The notes under the pieces are model-generated. The model searched no databases, was not told the origin of the DNA, and saw nothing but the letters and a program-made list of their open reading frames with translations. Of a DNA stretch of 64,000 nt, positions 13,338 through 25,609 are shown in pieces. The DNA comes from Phlebopus portentosus. Its lineage: Eukaryota; Basidiomycota; Agaricomycetes; Boletales; Boletinellaceae. Numbering within the stretch: position 1 is the first letter of the stretch; every line of letters starts with the position of its first letter. The stretch lies in assembly GCA_037892935.1 (NCBI GenBank), contig JAYXKI010000007.1, forward strand, positions 1,116,001 through 1,180,000, written 5' to 3'. A program made the position numbers and the translations under genes.

Positions 13338-14807
13338 CCGTGGGAGTGTGCGCAAAATGCCGCCTAAAGGCACAAAAGGTAGATAGAAATTTCCGGCATG
13401 TTCTGAAACGAGTCATCCACCATTGGCTTCAGAAACCTCTCTCAAAACTTCGTAACCTTCTCCTACGACTACGAGCCCAATCCATGCATAGCAAAGAGTC
13501 TGCCATGGATAGACCTCCCTTCGAGATACTCTCTGATATATTTCTCAGGGCGATACTGCATCATTTCGACTTGAAATCAGCTCCTGCCAGCGCAGAGTTC
13601 ATCAATGGCCCATTGCGGATTTCTCATGTCTGTCGTATCTGGCGTGAGATTGCTGTTAACGATGGACGGTTATGGTCTCATCTTACCCTCGGCGGTTGGA
13701 CTGGTTATAGGCGCGAGATCAGAAAGCCGATTTTTGACACCTGGCTTGCGAGATCAAAGGAAGCACATCTTATTACAGGATTATGCTTAATATTCCGGTT
13801 CAAGATTACAACGAATTCGACGACATCATAAATCAATTGGTTTCTCAACAGCACAGATGGAGGGACGTCCAGTTTGGGTGGTTCAGTATAGGTTTTTCGG
13901 GAGACAATCACGAATTTCACTTGACAAATATGCCGCTGTTGACCTCGTTGTCATTGCATGTCAGACCTCCGTTGCGCATTACCATCGATTTTGGGCAGTC
14001 TCCGCAACTCAGAAGAGTCAATATTGTGGGCGACTTTGATTTGTTGCCCATACAAGGACCGCTTCAGCTCCTGACGCTGCCGTGCCGAGCAAGCTTACCT
14101 TCGTAGGCGAGTGTCTGAAGAAGAGTGCCATTGTTTCATGCCTCAACTTTCTGAAGGCAGCTATATTCCTCGAGGAATTTACCATCTATTTCGACAAGGT
14201 ACCTTCTCTACCGACCTCTCCTTCGAATGACGATTGTCAATTTGCAACTGGACTCCGACGCCTGAAGCTGAACTATACCCGTGGCATTCTTGACAACGTA
14301 AATCTTCCATCCTTGGAAGTGCTCAGATGTGACTCCTATGCCGAAGCCAAGGTCGGATCCGAGGTGCTTGTTGACTTCTTCCGACGCTCACGGCCTCCTC
14401 TGACGTATCTGTCCCTAAAAAGAGACAGTGGGCATGAGGACATCGTAATCCCTATTCTGCGAATGTTGCCTACCCTAAATCATCTGGAACTTTCCGACGT
14501 GTACGTATCCACGCGGTTCTACCGTGAGCTCACGGTCACAAATCGTGTCGTCTGCCCAATGCTCGAGGCGTTCCGCTTTACACATCTGCATCATCTTGAA
14601 GATGAAGCTGTCTGCGTAGATGCTTTAATTGTCATGCTCAAATCCCGAGCGCAGATAATGGACTCGTTTAAGACAGTGCGGCTTTGCAATATGTTTACTA
14701 TAGAGACAGCGTGTCACAATCATCATTCCGATTCCGAATTGAACACACTCATTTATCACGGGGTTGCTGTTGGAAAAATGCTCCAGGACCCGTTCATGTG
14801 CACATAG
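13338..14807 (+). pseudogene. F-box/leucine-rich-type protein, frameshifted (copy 1)
   Basis: An F-box (MDRPPFEILSDIFLRAIL then ISHVCRIWREIA..GRLWSHL) starts at about 13505. A long C-terminal region with leucine-rich, LRR-like spacing ends at 14807. The frame breaks twice. Comparison with the copy at 31670-33153 shows a 1-nt deletion near 13770, just after the ARSKEAHL segment, and a 5-bp tandem duplication TGCCGTGCCG at 14078-14087 where copy 2 has one TGCCG. Between and after the breaks the translation stays clean (DYNEF..QLVSQQHRW, then SKLTFVGECLKK). Inactivation therefore looks recent. Functional relatives recruit substrates to SCF ubiquitin ligases. The two copies also align upstream of the F-box, from 13338, so the ancestral start may lie further upstream. 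Confidence 0.8.
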
Positions 14808-17097
14808 GTGCGAAAACGTGTTCAAATCATATGAAAATTGCTGATCTGAATAATATGCCAGTTTTTGTCGATTAAACGTAATGGGTCGGAGATAGCATGG
14901 AAAGTACCATAGTGAACTATTGCCTTTGTCTTTCGCACTGTGTTGCTGAGGCAGTCTCTCTTCGGCAGGAGTTACGCGAAATGCATTATGCTTAAAATCT
15001 CAAACATTATCGGTCGGATTGAGTCCTCTTCGTCGAGTAGCATACTTGCAGAAGACCATCTTGTCGGCCTCAGATCAACCTGGAGTCCAATCAAGTCTTT
15101 CTGTATTTTCATCAGCTGCAGATGCAAACTTGTATGTCCGACTCAAAATCCAATAGATATGACTACTTGTTCGCCCGTAAAGCTGTGTTGCGTATACTTT
15201 CCTTCCAGATTGGCTCGATGGGAATTATCCTCACTGCGTATCTAACCCACGCTGAAAGAAAAATGGCATCCTTATCTTTGGCAGCCAAGGCAAAATCTAT
15301 ATATAAGCTCTTGATTTTTCCACAGATCCTTGGATGGTAGTGAATCATCTGAAGTTGACGTTTATCTCAAATAAGTAAGAAACCTACTGCGAGGAAAGAA
15401 ACTCTGCACATTTACTCGGATATGCTAGTATCCTAGTATCCGTTGGAAATTGATACAAGCGATGATATCAGTTCGATTGACATCACAGACGATCGAGGAA
15501 TTCCCAACATCAAGCTTAACAATATACGGCCTTTTTGTGGTGAGTAAGCAAGCAAGAAAATGGACCGTATTTTGGTAGACGTTTTCCAACGACTGACGAT
15601 GGGAGCTATCCTGTCCGCGCATCGTATACCTCTGAGCTTCCAGGCAACCTCTCTCGATCGCAAAAGGGTTCAACGTTAATGATTACGATGATCGTAAAAC
15701 AGGTCTGACTTTGAGACGCACGGTCATTGTAAGGAGGCTCTCCTGAAATGCACGTTCGAGTATTTAGAAAAAAGTCGCATTCTTTGATTTCATGACCTCC
15801 ATAACGAGGAAAGGATTGGATTGATGTCTCTAAATGGATGAGTTTCCTTTACGTTTTAACATGGCATGTTTTAGGCGTTTGGCAGAAATGCGTTGACTGT
15901 ACAAGAAACCCCTCAAGTCATCTAGGAGAAGCTGGAAAAAAATCAAGTAGACTAGATCGCAATATGTGGACTGTTGGCTAAGTGTAAGGCTCTAACAATA
16001 CCTTGCTAGTGAACGAGCTTCACTTACTATGAGAGTATCACGGCGTTCCTATTTCTCTGGTCCGAGTCCTTACGGCACATCCATTTGAACAGATATGGGA
16101 AATGATCTCTTTATAAAACTGAAGTAGTCCCAGAATTGGTGGTCCCGCTAATCAAGTTATACGATTATATCGCGGAGAGACTATATGTCTATGGCACCTG
16201 CTAACAGAGAAAGAACTGTGAAAATCCTTGTGGCTGTAATATTCGCGTAACTTGTGAATGCGAGAACTGTGAAGTTTCTGAATATTGGTATTGAGAGCAA
16301 GTATATTTAGTAATTAGATGTCAAAAGAATGAGTCGCAAGCACTTACTCACTCCTTGAGGCCAAGTGCTGCCAGATAGCATGTAAGCGTCTGATGATGCA
16401 TGGCATATCGGTGATAGCTTCTGGGCAATGCGGCAAACTTCGTGCTGCACAGAGGATGGGAGAAAGTGCTCTGAAGAGTATGATCCAGGCTCCACATAGC
16501 AAAAGCTGAGATTTATGTAACTTTCGGTACTCTTTATGCTGTCGTCTCTTAACACTCCGGTTGATAAGTGCTTGATCATCTTGTGAATGAAAAAGGCAAA
16601 CTACTCAAGAAAATACCGGCACTGGGCAAGAAGAATGAAGAAGGAGAAACTCATTTACGCGTATGCCGACAGTTAGTATACATAGGACCATGAATTGTCG
16701 TAATTGAGCAGATAGCCAGATGGAAGTCGAAAAGAAAGAGAAAGAGAGAAAGAAACGTCGTTGATCGACGATCTGCACGCCGAAACAAGGCGTATCCAAT
16801 TGAAGTTAGCGGAACTTGCCGAAATTGATCGACCTTTTCCCTGGTCGCCAACAGGGTTTGTGTCCCTTGCCTCTCTTCCTCTTCCTCCATCCTGCTCTAC
16901 GTATACGCGCTCTTACCGCAACCACCATAAACAATCAGTACTCAACCTCGCTTGGTCTCAGAAAGACGGCTCAATCAGAGTTTTCTGCGCCGATATTTGT
17001 TTTCTGTTGAGTCGATAGACGCAATCATACTCGATCAACCCCCCACTTCCAAGTCCGTGACCTCGACCGAACCTACAAGCCCTTCTGGTAACCCACA
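14808..17097. other. long intergenic region, no gene recognised
   Basis: Only scattered frames of 60-100 codons without domains are present. A minus-strand frame at 16307-16579 is the most protein-like but has no recognised relative and no clear partner exons. The last 300 bp are pyrimidine-rich and are probably the DHH1 promoter and leader. Confidence 0.45.
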
Positions 17098-18931
17098 ATG
17101 TCGACCGTAACAAGTCCCTCTGCATCATCATCGTACGTCTCGCTCATATCCGTTTGTGGTCATGGTGGCTGAAATGTGACTTGTTGGGCTGTACAGAACC
17201 GGGACGCCCAGTGGCCAAGATTGGCGAGCTGGCCTTAAAGCCCCTCCTAAAGATAGCCGTCCAAAAACAGAAGATGTAACAGCAACCAAAGGAGTGGAAT
17301 TTGAGGATATGTTCCTCCGACGCGAGCTGCTCATGGGCATCTTCGAAGCCGGCTTCGAGCGCCCGTCGCCCATCCAAGAAGAAGCTATCCCCGTCGCTCT
17401 CACCAAACGTGACATCCTTGCCCGGGCGAAGAACGGCACCGGAAAAACCGCTGCATTCGTCATTCCCTCTCTCCAACAACTTGACGTAACAAAAAATAGA
17501 ATTCAGGCGCTCGTGCTGGTACCTACTCGCGAGCTTGCGCTCCAGACCGCGCAGGTATGCAAGAATTTGGGCAAGCACCTTGGTGCGAATGTCATGGTTA
17601 CAACCGGTGGGACGACACTTAAGGACGATATCATGCGTCTGTCCGAGCCCGTGCACGTACTTGTTGGTACGCCTGGTCGTATACTTGATCTTGCTGGGAA
17701 GGGCGTTGCCGACCTTAGCGAATGCCCCGTGTTTGTGATGGACGAAGCAGACAAGCTGCTATCGCCTGAATTCACCCCCGTTATGGAGCAGCTCCTCTCA
17801 TATCTCCCGAAAGAACGCCAGGTCATGCTTTTCAGTGCGACCTTCCCAATCATCGTTAAAGATTTCAAGGTATGTTATTGCCGTGCAACTGAAAATCATG
17901 ATAATGATTCTGATCGTGGTTTTCATGATCCAGAATAAGCATATGGATTCGCCATATGAGATTAATCTTATGGAAGAACTTACTCTACGTGGTGTGACAC
18001 AATATTATGCCTTCGTCGAAGAGCGACAGAAGGTCCATTGTTTAAATACGCTATTCTCCAAGGTAAACTTCTCTTCAACTCATCTTCAATCTTTCGTTCA
18101 CAGCATATTCAGCTCCAAATTAACCAATCTATCATCTTCTGCAATTCAACAAATCGTGTCGAGCTCTTGGCGAAGAAAATCACCGACCTCGGTTATTCCT
18201 GCTTCTATTCTCACGCGAAGATGCTCCAATCTCACCGTAATCGCGTGTTCCACGATTTCCGAAACGGCGTCTGCCGGAACCTCGTCTGCTCTGATCTCCT
18301 CACTCGAGGGATCGACATCCAAGCCGTCAATGTCGTCATTAATTTCGACTTCCCCAAGAATAGCGAGACGTATTTACATCGAATCGGGCGGTCCGGGAGG
18401 TTTGGACATCTCGGATTGGCTATCAATTTGATCACGTATGAGGATCGGTTTAATCTGTATAAGATTGAGCAGGAGCTGGGGACAGAAATTCAGCCTATTC
18501 CTCAACAGATTGATAGGAGTTTATATGTGGCCCCTGCGGGTGGATTAGACGAGTCGACTCCTTCTCCGGCGCCTGCAGCTTCTTCCCAGCCACAGCAGCA
18601 GTCTCAAGCGCAAACGCAGAAGCAGCCACAGCAGCAACCACAGCGCCAGACTCCACAAGCGCAGGTACAGGCGCCTCAGCAAGTTCTCTATCAGAGCAAC
18701 GGACAGGTACCTCATCCGCCTCAGCAAGGGGTTCCGCCCCAGCTCCAGCAAAGACCCGTGGCGAACGGGCCCATGCCTGCTCAGTTGATGCAGCAGCAGC
18801 AGCAATATGCGGCCGTGATGCGGAACGCGCAGTATCCGGCGCATGGTCCTGGAGGTGCGGGACCGGGAATGGTTCCGGGACCTGGAGGACCACCGCGTGT
18901 CGGCGCTCAGCAGCAGCCTGTGCGTCGATGA
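17098..18931 (+). CDS. DHH1: DEAD-box RNA helicase Dhh1/DDX6
   Basis: Four exons (17098-17132, 17197-17869, 17934-18062, 18113-18931) join to 551 residues. All helicase motifs are visible: Q-motif region [11 protein letters not shown], motif I AKNGTGKT, Ia PTRELALQ, Ib [35 protein letters not shown] and [32 protein letters not shown] and the segment [20 protein letters not shown] are Dhh1-specific. The C-terminal 130 residues are Gln/Pro-rich and low-complexity, as expected for a P-body protein. Dhh1 promotes decapping and translational repression of mRNA in cytoplasmic granules. The first exon codes only 11 residues plus two bases. The gene is intact. Confidence 0.96.
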
Positions 18932-21880
18932 TGAATCATTTCGATGAGGTGAGATGTGATGCGGTTCCGTTGAATGTACAGGGGTGGTGTAAAAGTGTGG
19001 AGACGTAGGTGGAGGATTTTCCTTGTTACGGCTATCATTCAGCCTCGACGACACGACACTTTATTCTACGACTATTCGATTCAAGACGACGACTTTACCC
19101 GAGACTTCAGATCTACCAGCTCCAACGCAACGACTCATGAGTGCTCGACAATCGATTGGAGAACATAAATGATACATTCGGCATTCGGCTCATCTTCATC
19201 CGTCGATCCGTGTAACAATCTATTTCGGGCTGTCATTTCTCCGTTTTCTCCGTTTTCGCCTCGTAGCTCTTTTTCTTGTCTTCTTTTTTCCTGATGGTTC
19301 TACAAGCTTTAGTATTATCCGTATCTTTGTTTCTTCAGTCGAGCAAAGTTCAATTTTTGATCGGAGTCGAGCGTAGAAGTCGTCGTGCATAGTATTAGTG
19401 GTTTGATTTGTTCATAGATTGTTGAGTCGTAACAAGGGATATTCTCAGAGATAATCGAGGATTGAAGGACAAGGCGCCTGTGAGCATTTGAACCCGTGAA
19501 AGTGGTGGATGAGCTTATAAACGAGATCTCTTGCGCTTCAACATCATTATTGCATTTCAGACAAGCCAAACAAGTCAAGGCGAAAAGACATAGGAAAAAG
19601 CATGTATTACAGTAATACAATCGTAGGATTTGTCAATTAGCTGTAATCTACACAGCTGATCATATAGTTCTACATGTCAGAAAGCACCTCTTGGTTGAGG
19701 AAGTCACTGCTCACTCACTGGTGAATCTCCTTTTCAGTCACAGTACATCGTAGAGATGATGACGAGCTTCGAGATGGTGTATGCTTCCTATACTTTAATG
19801 ATAGAGTAGAGACCAGTCTTGTTGTCGATTGTGTGCTTGTTCTATTCAAAAACCAGAGTGGAGGACTGGGCTCATTGACAGTGTATAGAAAAAGTGCATA
19901 TGTCTATGTTAGTTTACCAATGATCAAATCTTACATGAATTTTGAAATATGAAATAAGAAACTATGGCTCTTCTCATCTCGGAAGCAGATGGGTAGAAGA
20001 AGTCTTGTGTCTGAAGTTCAGTCTACCGTTTCGAGACATTTCTCTCTCCTGTTCATAAATGAGCTCCTAGGTTAGATACTTACTGGTGCATACAAAGCTT
20101 TATCGTTTGATTAGCACCAGGATAGAAGAACAATTTGATAAGTTCCTCCTCACTTCGATTCCAGCATTGCACTAGCTCTAGCACCAACGACGATCCTCTC
20201 GTTGAACCGTCCAATGCAGCATAACACGACCTCCGACACCGTGATAGAGTCAACATCAAGGTGGAAGCTGGACGTGAGGAGAACCTTGCCAAAAACTGAA
20301 GAAGGCTGAGAAGTGCAAATCGGGGATGCGGCGCAAATATGTTGTCGACCTCGACATCGAAGTTGAACAAATTAAGTCGATGGATTACTCTTCTTCTACT
20401 GTACTTGCCCCCAGGACATTACCTTCGAAGCGTCTCACCCCCTTGACCCCTTATTTTGGGGATTCTGACTCAGTAACAGACATGGGTCGGACAGCGATAC
20501 AGGCTATCTTGTCCATGTCATTGAGTTCTCCAGTGCCTAGGATCTTCTGGGTTGTGCTGCGGCATCCGATATCGAGTGAATCATTACCTAAAGAGAGACT
20601 GCGAGTTGAGTTGAGAATGCTGGGTTGATGAGACACAAATGAGGTCCTATGCGGAGAGACGTTATTAGTGTAATCCGATTTCTTGTAGGCTAGATGACTG
20701 GACCCACAGTTATTAGACAATTACAGTAGTCTAACCGACTTCTCAAACGTCAGGTAAGTTGAACCTAGATAACTAGTGGGGCAACCCACTCTTCAACCAT
20801 TTGATGCAACGACGAATGATAGGGACCCGCTCATAAAGCTTTGAAGTGTTTGAGCTGTGAGCATCGAGCTTTACCAATATCTATTTTGCACCAGCCACCA
20901 CATGAGACGAGAGCACATACTGTATGCGTAAAATTGTCATGGAGGTTTGCAGAGAACAACAGGTGGTTGGCCATGACGTGAAACGTGCTAGTCCCCCAAA
21001 ACAGGATATTTCTGAGCATCAGTTGTACCGACTAATCTCTAAGCAATAACATTACTGAACGTAGTGTAGCCTCGCAGTCAGCAACAGCATCAAGAATAGA
21101 GGACAATATCACACTTAGAACGAGCTCCTACCAAGTCAATTTGTAATGTCAAAGATGGCTGTGACACCATCACCGTCTGGGAGAAAACACTCGATATGTC
21201 CAAAATCACCAGGATATATTCATAGTCATTGTGAGAACATCATGTTTAATGGAGAAGGTGACGAACATGACATTGAACTCGAAGGAACGTATTCTCATGT
21301 CGACATCGTCTTCAACACGGTTTCACGATGTGTAACTTGGTCTGTGACAATGTTGCTGAGACCTATGGAGGCAATGTTGTCAATGTTGTCATTCGAACAT
21401 AGGCAGATGATGGTGCGTAAATTGGAGTAAAGTCGAAAAGGAGCGAAGTTCCAGGAAGAAGTCGTTAGAGAAAGTCGATTCGTGGAGTTTCAAAGACGTC
21501 AACAAGAAGAAATAGAAGTGCTTTGCAATGCCGGGGGTCCAAATACTTAACTCAACCATTATCTAGCCATCGAAACTTCAGATTACTTATCATGCACAGT
21601 ATAAAACAACATCAACAATAATGTCCATTTGGCAGTGGGTAGCAGTGGATAGTTTGGACTGTTTTCCTGATGTATGGAGTTTATACAATTAGAAAAGGAA
21701 GAGCGAGTAGGGAATGGGGGAGGGAGAAACATACGAGTCAAGAAAGGGATTGATAGTACACCGAGGTTGCAAATCTACAGCGATCGACGCGACGAATCCA
21801 CAAGTCCAAAACCTAAACCGTTGACGAGAGCTATTAGCTGCACGGATCGAGAAACTGGAAGAGGACAAGACATACCTGAA
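18932..21880. other. intergenic, no gene recognised
   Basis: Frames at 20326-20628 (plus), 20451-20720 (minus) and 21146-21430 (plus) have no recognisable domain or splice continuity. The right end merges with the repeated intron-like units described separately. Confidence 0.45.
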
Positions 21881-22374
21881 CGACGAGTCCACGAATCCAG
21901 GGCCTAGACGTCAAAGTCGTTAGTTATAAGTACGAAAGAACGAGGTAGGGGAAGGGACGAACCAAGGCAGCGATTCACCGGTCAAGGCATCCATCATCAC
22001 CGACAGACAACCAACCGATAGATAAAGAACGTAGAGAGCCGAGATGAAGTCGAAGGAACAAACGAGGCGTGCAGGTTCGCTTAAGACCTAGACGTCAAGA
22101 TTGTCAGTTGTCAGCATGAAAGGATAAGACGGAAGAAAGAGACGAACGTGAACAGCGAATCAACGGTAGAAACACGCGTCTGAACCAACAACCAGGAAGC
22201 AGATAACAGGCAGTAAAAAAAATTGGAGGAGAAAACGCAGTCAGGGCGGGGGAAGAGGCATAGTGGAAGGTACGACATCGCAGAAGAAGACGCTGTGGAA
22301 CGGCTCGCCAATGCACCGGCTTCGACGTCGTCAGCTATGTGTACGAAAGGATGAGGCGGAAGAAAGACACGAAC
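21811..22374 (-). repeat. degenerate array of intron-like units downstream of peptidase-like gene
   Basis: Three related 50-60-nt blocks occupy 22324-22374, 22087-22147 and 21903-21962. On the minus strand each begins GTTCGT, continues with a pyrimidine run (TTTCTTCCG.CTCATCCTTTC), and has a CTGAC/CTAAC branch-like motif. Two of the three end at GACGTCTAG. A fourth, weaker block is at about 21811-21874. Each block looks like a complete spliceosomal intron. The DNA between the last blocks is also repeated (GGATTCGTGGACTCGTCG versus GGACTTGTGGATTCGTCG). The peptidase frame stops at 22383, so if spliced these are 3'-UTR introns. Confidence 0.55.
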
Positions 22375-22382
22375 CTTCAAGT

Positions 22383-24464
22383 TTACCATGTGATGCGGTA
22401 GAAGTCGGCGTGCGGGAAGTGCTTCTTGATCTGGGCCAGGAGGTACCAGCCAGGGGTGCAGTAAGTAACATGGTTACTGGTCGAGCCACCTTTGTTTTCT
22501 CCAGAGTGGAGCTGCCCAACGATGAAAGCTTTGCCGTCCTTCGTATGCCAGACGATGGAGCCCGAGTCTCCCTTAGCGGAGAAGACTTCGGCATTCTTGA
22601 GGCCCGAGTTGTAGATACCGAGCTCGACAGACACGATACCGACATCGTTGAGAGTAAAGGACACCAGGCCCGCGTAGCGTCCGACGGTTAAGTCGGTGGT
22701 GTTGCCGTCTTTACCGACAAAAAAGCAGCGCTCGCCTTCGCTATCGTACTCTGTGGGGTTGGCGAGGTCCTCTTTCGTGGCGCAACCCACGATCCTAAGC
22801 TTTCTGCCCCGAGGAAACTTGAACGTGGTCGCACCACCACCCCGAGGACAGAACATCGCCATAAGATCTTCAGGAGAATATTTCGATCCTAAATAAGGCT
22901 GTTTTCGTTAGACGAGGCAAATATGAGAAAGATCGAAACGCACCTAGGTCGACGACGTTGCCCTCGAACTGATCCTTGACCTTCGCCTCAGCGGCCAAGA
23001 ACGCACCCCAGTCCGATGTATAACGTGTGCCGCCTTCGACGTCGACCTTGATGGCTTCAGCGTGTTGGAGATAGCCAATGTCACGGTGGAGATTAATGTC
23101 GAACCAGTATTTGGCGACTTCGTCGTACAGGGCCTCGAGCTGGCGGATAGCCTCGTTCTCGCCATCCAAGTTGCGTCGATTCGCAGCGATCTCGCTCACG
23201 ACCTCCTCGTCCGGATTCTCCATCGTCTCCAGTCCATCGATCTCTCGGGCGTATAAGTCGGCGCGAATGCCGTGGTCACTGATGTGCTTCTTGATCTCAT
23301 CGAGGCCCCGCTGGAATCGACGGACTCCGCAAACTCGAACGAAGTCCTTAGGTGCGCCGTCTTTGTGCTCGTAGTCGATGGTGGTGTTCTTGCGAAGGAC
23401 GTGGCAGTTGCTAACTCCGTAAACCTTGTAGCTGGGATCGCCATTCTTGTCTTTGTTCTCGTGGAACCAAAGGGTGAGAGTGCCCTGGGAGTCTTCTGCT
23501 TCCATCCCTTGAGTCGCAAGGGGAATGCCGAGAAGAGCAGTGAGGAAACGACGGACGTGGTGGGTGGGATTGGTGCTGCCGACATGGCGCATAAGGGCTG
23601 GACCTGCCAGCCTCTGCAGGACGGCCTGACGCCATTCCACGACAGCATCTTTGACTCCATGCTCCCGGAGAAGCGTAAGGATCTCTTGGGAGACTTCGTG
23701 GGCGATATCTGAGGAGGTGGACCCAGGAATGACACCCAGCCATATGACGACAGGGCCGAGACTCCCCTTCTCCTCCTCTCCCGGCGTTGCGTGGGTGAAG
23801 AAGCGGGCTGGGTCGACGGACGACCAGTTAATCTTCCGAGTCATGATCAGTTCAACAATCTTGGGACCGACAGATTCCCAGACACCATTGAGCGGGGTGT
23901 CATAGACTCCACGGAGAGACTTGAAAGGGATATGAGCGAATCTGCCGACGGGCTTGGGGAAGGGTGTAGTGAGGAAATCCGACCTGTAGACGAGTTCCGG
24001 GTGGTCGCCATCCCCGGTGATGCCGTTGTAGTATGTAGTCCTCTCGTACTCGGTGGGGGTGTGCTGGGAGAAAACGGTGGTATCGCTGACGCCCTGACTG
24101 GGTCTCTTAGGATCGGGGGCCCTTCTCTTGGCAGGCCACGATATCCATACACTGCAGAGCCAAAATGGAAAGTTCTAAACGGAAGGTGATAAGTGTGGTA
24201 TAGACGCAGCAGAAAGATTAAGGGACTCGCTCAAAAGATCCGGGCGGCTTCTCATGGTCTTGAAGCGCCTGCGCGGCGACGCCAGAAAGGTCTACAAGGG
24301 AGATGGTAAGTGTGGCATAGACGCGCAAAAAGACTAAGGGACTCACTCGCCTTCGCTCAAGAGACCGGCATCCTTCAGTTCAGCTTCGGTGAATGCAAAA
24401 TCTTCAAAAAGTCAATGTGGAACAGACGAGGGAAAAGACGGCGGCACTCACTCGTAGAATCCAT
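22383..24464 (-). CDS. PA-clan (trypsin-fold) serine peptidase-like protein
   Basis: Five exons (24452-24464, 24351-24401, 24231-24291, 22944-24151, 22383-22888) join in frame to 612 residues. A trypsin-like fold is indicated by SNCHVL (His about 292) and KGDSGSIVWH (Ser about 553) with a following GQLHSG. DVEGGTRYTSDWG, NVVDLG, GKDGNTTDLTVGRYAG and HVTYCTPGWYLL recur in a large Agaricomycete family of unknown role. The catalytic Asp is not certain; the DIN of WFDINLHRDIGYL is a candidate. A Glu/Arg-rich helix separates the His and Ser halves. No signal peptide is seen, so the protein is probably intracellular. Introns 2 and 3 both require GC donors (GAAG|GCGAGT, TTGA|GCGAGT) and resemble each other in sequence. 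The first three exons are tiny and less certain than the rest. Confidence 0.8.
24152..24350 (-). repeat. two near-duplicate introns in peptidase-like gene
   Basis: Intron 2 (24292-24350) and the first about 57 nt of intron 3 (24174-24230) align over their full length. They share GCGAGT, CCCTTA.TCTTT, GCGTCTAT.CCACACTTA and a terminal TAG. In intron 3 the copy's own TAG is followed by 22 nt before the AG that keeps the frame. Confidence 0.65.
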
Positions 24465-24769
24465 GTTCGATATGTTGACATAGGGAGACGAGATGGTGCA
24501 GAAACGATTGCAGATAGAGATGAGACGTAGAGTGGTTTGGGGGATGAGGAAGCGTGAAGAAAGAGCCTCCTCTTACAGCTAAGTGTGGTACCTGGCACGG
24601 CCTGTGAATCGATCGCGTGACAACTTTTTTTCCTTCCACAGCAGGCAAACTAAGTAAACTGTTATTTACAGTGCTTTGTAAACTAAACAGGTGTTTTATG
24701 AATATTTCACAACACAGATATCATTGATGATGATATTTGAATTGATATGCAATGTGATATTTAAAATAT

Positions 24770-24902
24770 CATAAAGCATATCCGCATTTAGGATATTTAG
24801 AATAGAATATCATCAAAGCAGATATTCTTAAAATGTATCATGATTGGTCAATCAGAATATCTGCCTTGATGATATTCTAAATATCCTAAATGATACTTTA
24901 TG
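24770..24902. repeat. inverted repeat / potential hairpin
   Basis: The left arm (about 24770-24828) and right arm (24854-24902) are reverse complements over about 50 nt, sharing ATTTAGGATATTTAGAATA and ATCATCAA.GCAGATATTCT. The loop is about 25 nt. The left arm has an extra roughly 9 nt. It is probably a short non-autonomous foldback element. The GATATT motif also recurs just to the left (24716-24770). Confidence 0.75.
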
Positions 24903-25373
24903 GACTCAGTAATTGCCTGTCGTGATTATAAAGACAAAATATAACATGTGATGACTGGACTCTGAAAAATTTGGTTAGATTTGAGGGTCAGCTCACAAAA
25001 TCATCAGTTACAACTCTTCTTCACTACAACTTGGTTTACATGTGTCACTCATAGAAAGAAAAAAGCACAATTTTTCTCAATGGTGATATCTAATGCAGAT
25101 CCTTGGGTGTCTTCCTACCCACTACTACCTCAAGATTAGAAGGCTTTCAATTTTATTCTACAAATTAAATCATTTCTTTAAATGAATTCACAAGCTTGTT
25201 TTGAGCAATTTGGTTGAGAATTGAGCTCGAGACAAATGAGTAGTACCAGAGGAAGGGTGAAAGGCATGCCAGATGTGGAGTTAACTTAACAGTGCAAAGT
25301 CCATTTTTCCATCTGCTTCTGAAAAAAAACAAGTTCTCTTCATTCAAAAAAGTCTAGAGTGCCGTTACTAACA

Positions 25374-25609
25374 CAAACAGCTGTAAAACTGGAACAAATT
25401 CATAACTAGATGACAAACAAACTTTGAAATTTAATAATGCATTTAGGCACATAATATATTTGATGTTTGTTCCTTGGCCAAATGCTAAACTATATTTGAA
25501 ATCACAATATTAATATTAATAGTAGGAGGAAGACTTTACTTGTAATCTCTTTGTTTAATTTCGATTGTCATCTAGTTATGAATTTGTTCCAGTTTTAAAT
25601 AACAGTTTG
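25374..25609. mobile_element. MITE-like element with about 45-bp terminal inverted repeats
   Basis: The left end (25374-25422) reads CAAACAG..AAAACTGGAACAAATTCAT and on through AACTAGATGACAA. The right end (25560-25609) is its reverse complement with a few changes. The interior of about 140 nt is AT-rich and non-coding. No target-site duplication was established. Confidence 0.75.

Noticed and set aside
22263..23905. Long plus-strand frames antisense to the peptidase-like gene
   Set aside because: They are the complement of a gene with family-conserved motifs and correct splice joins. Their translations show no domain.
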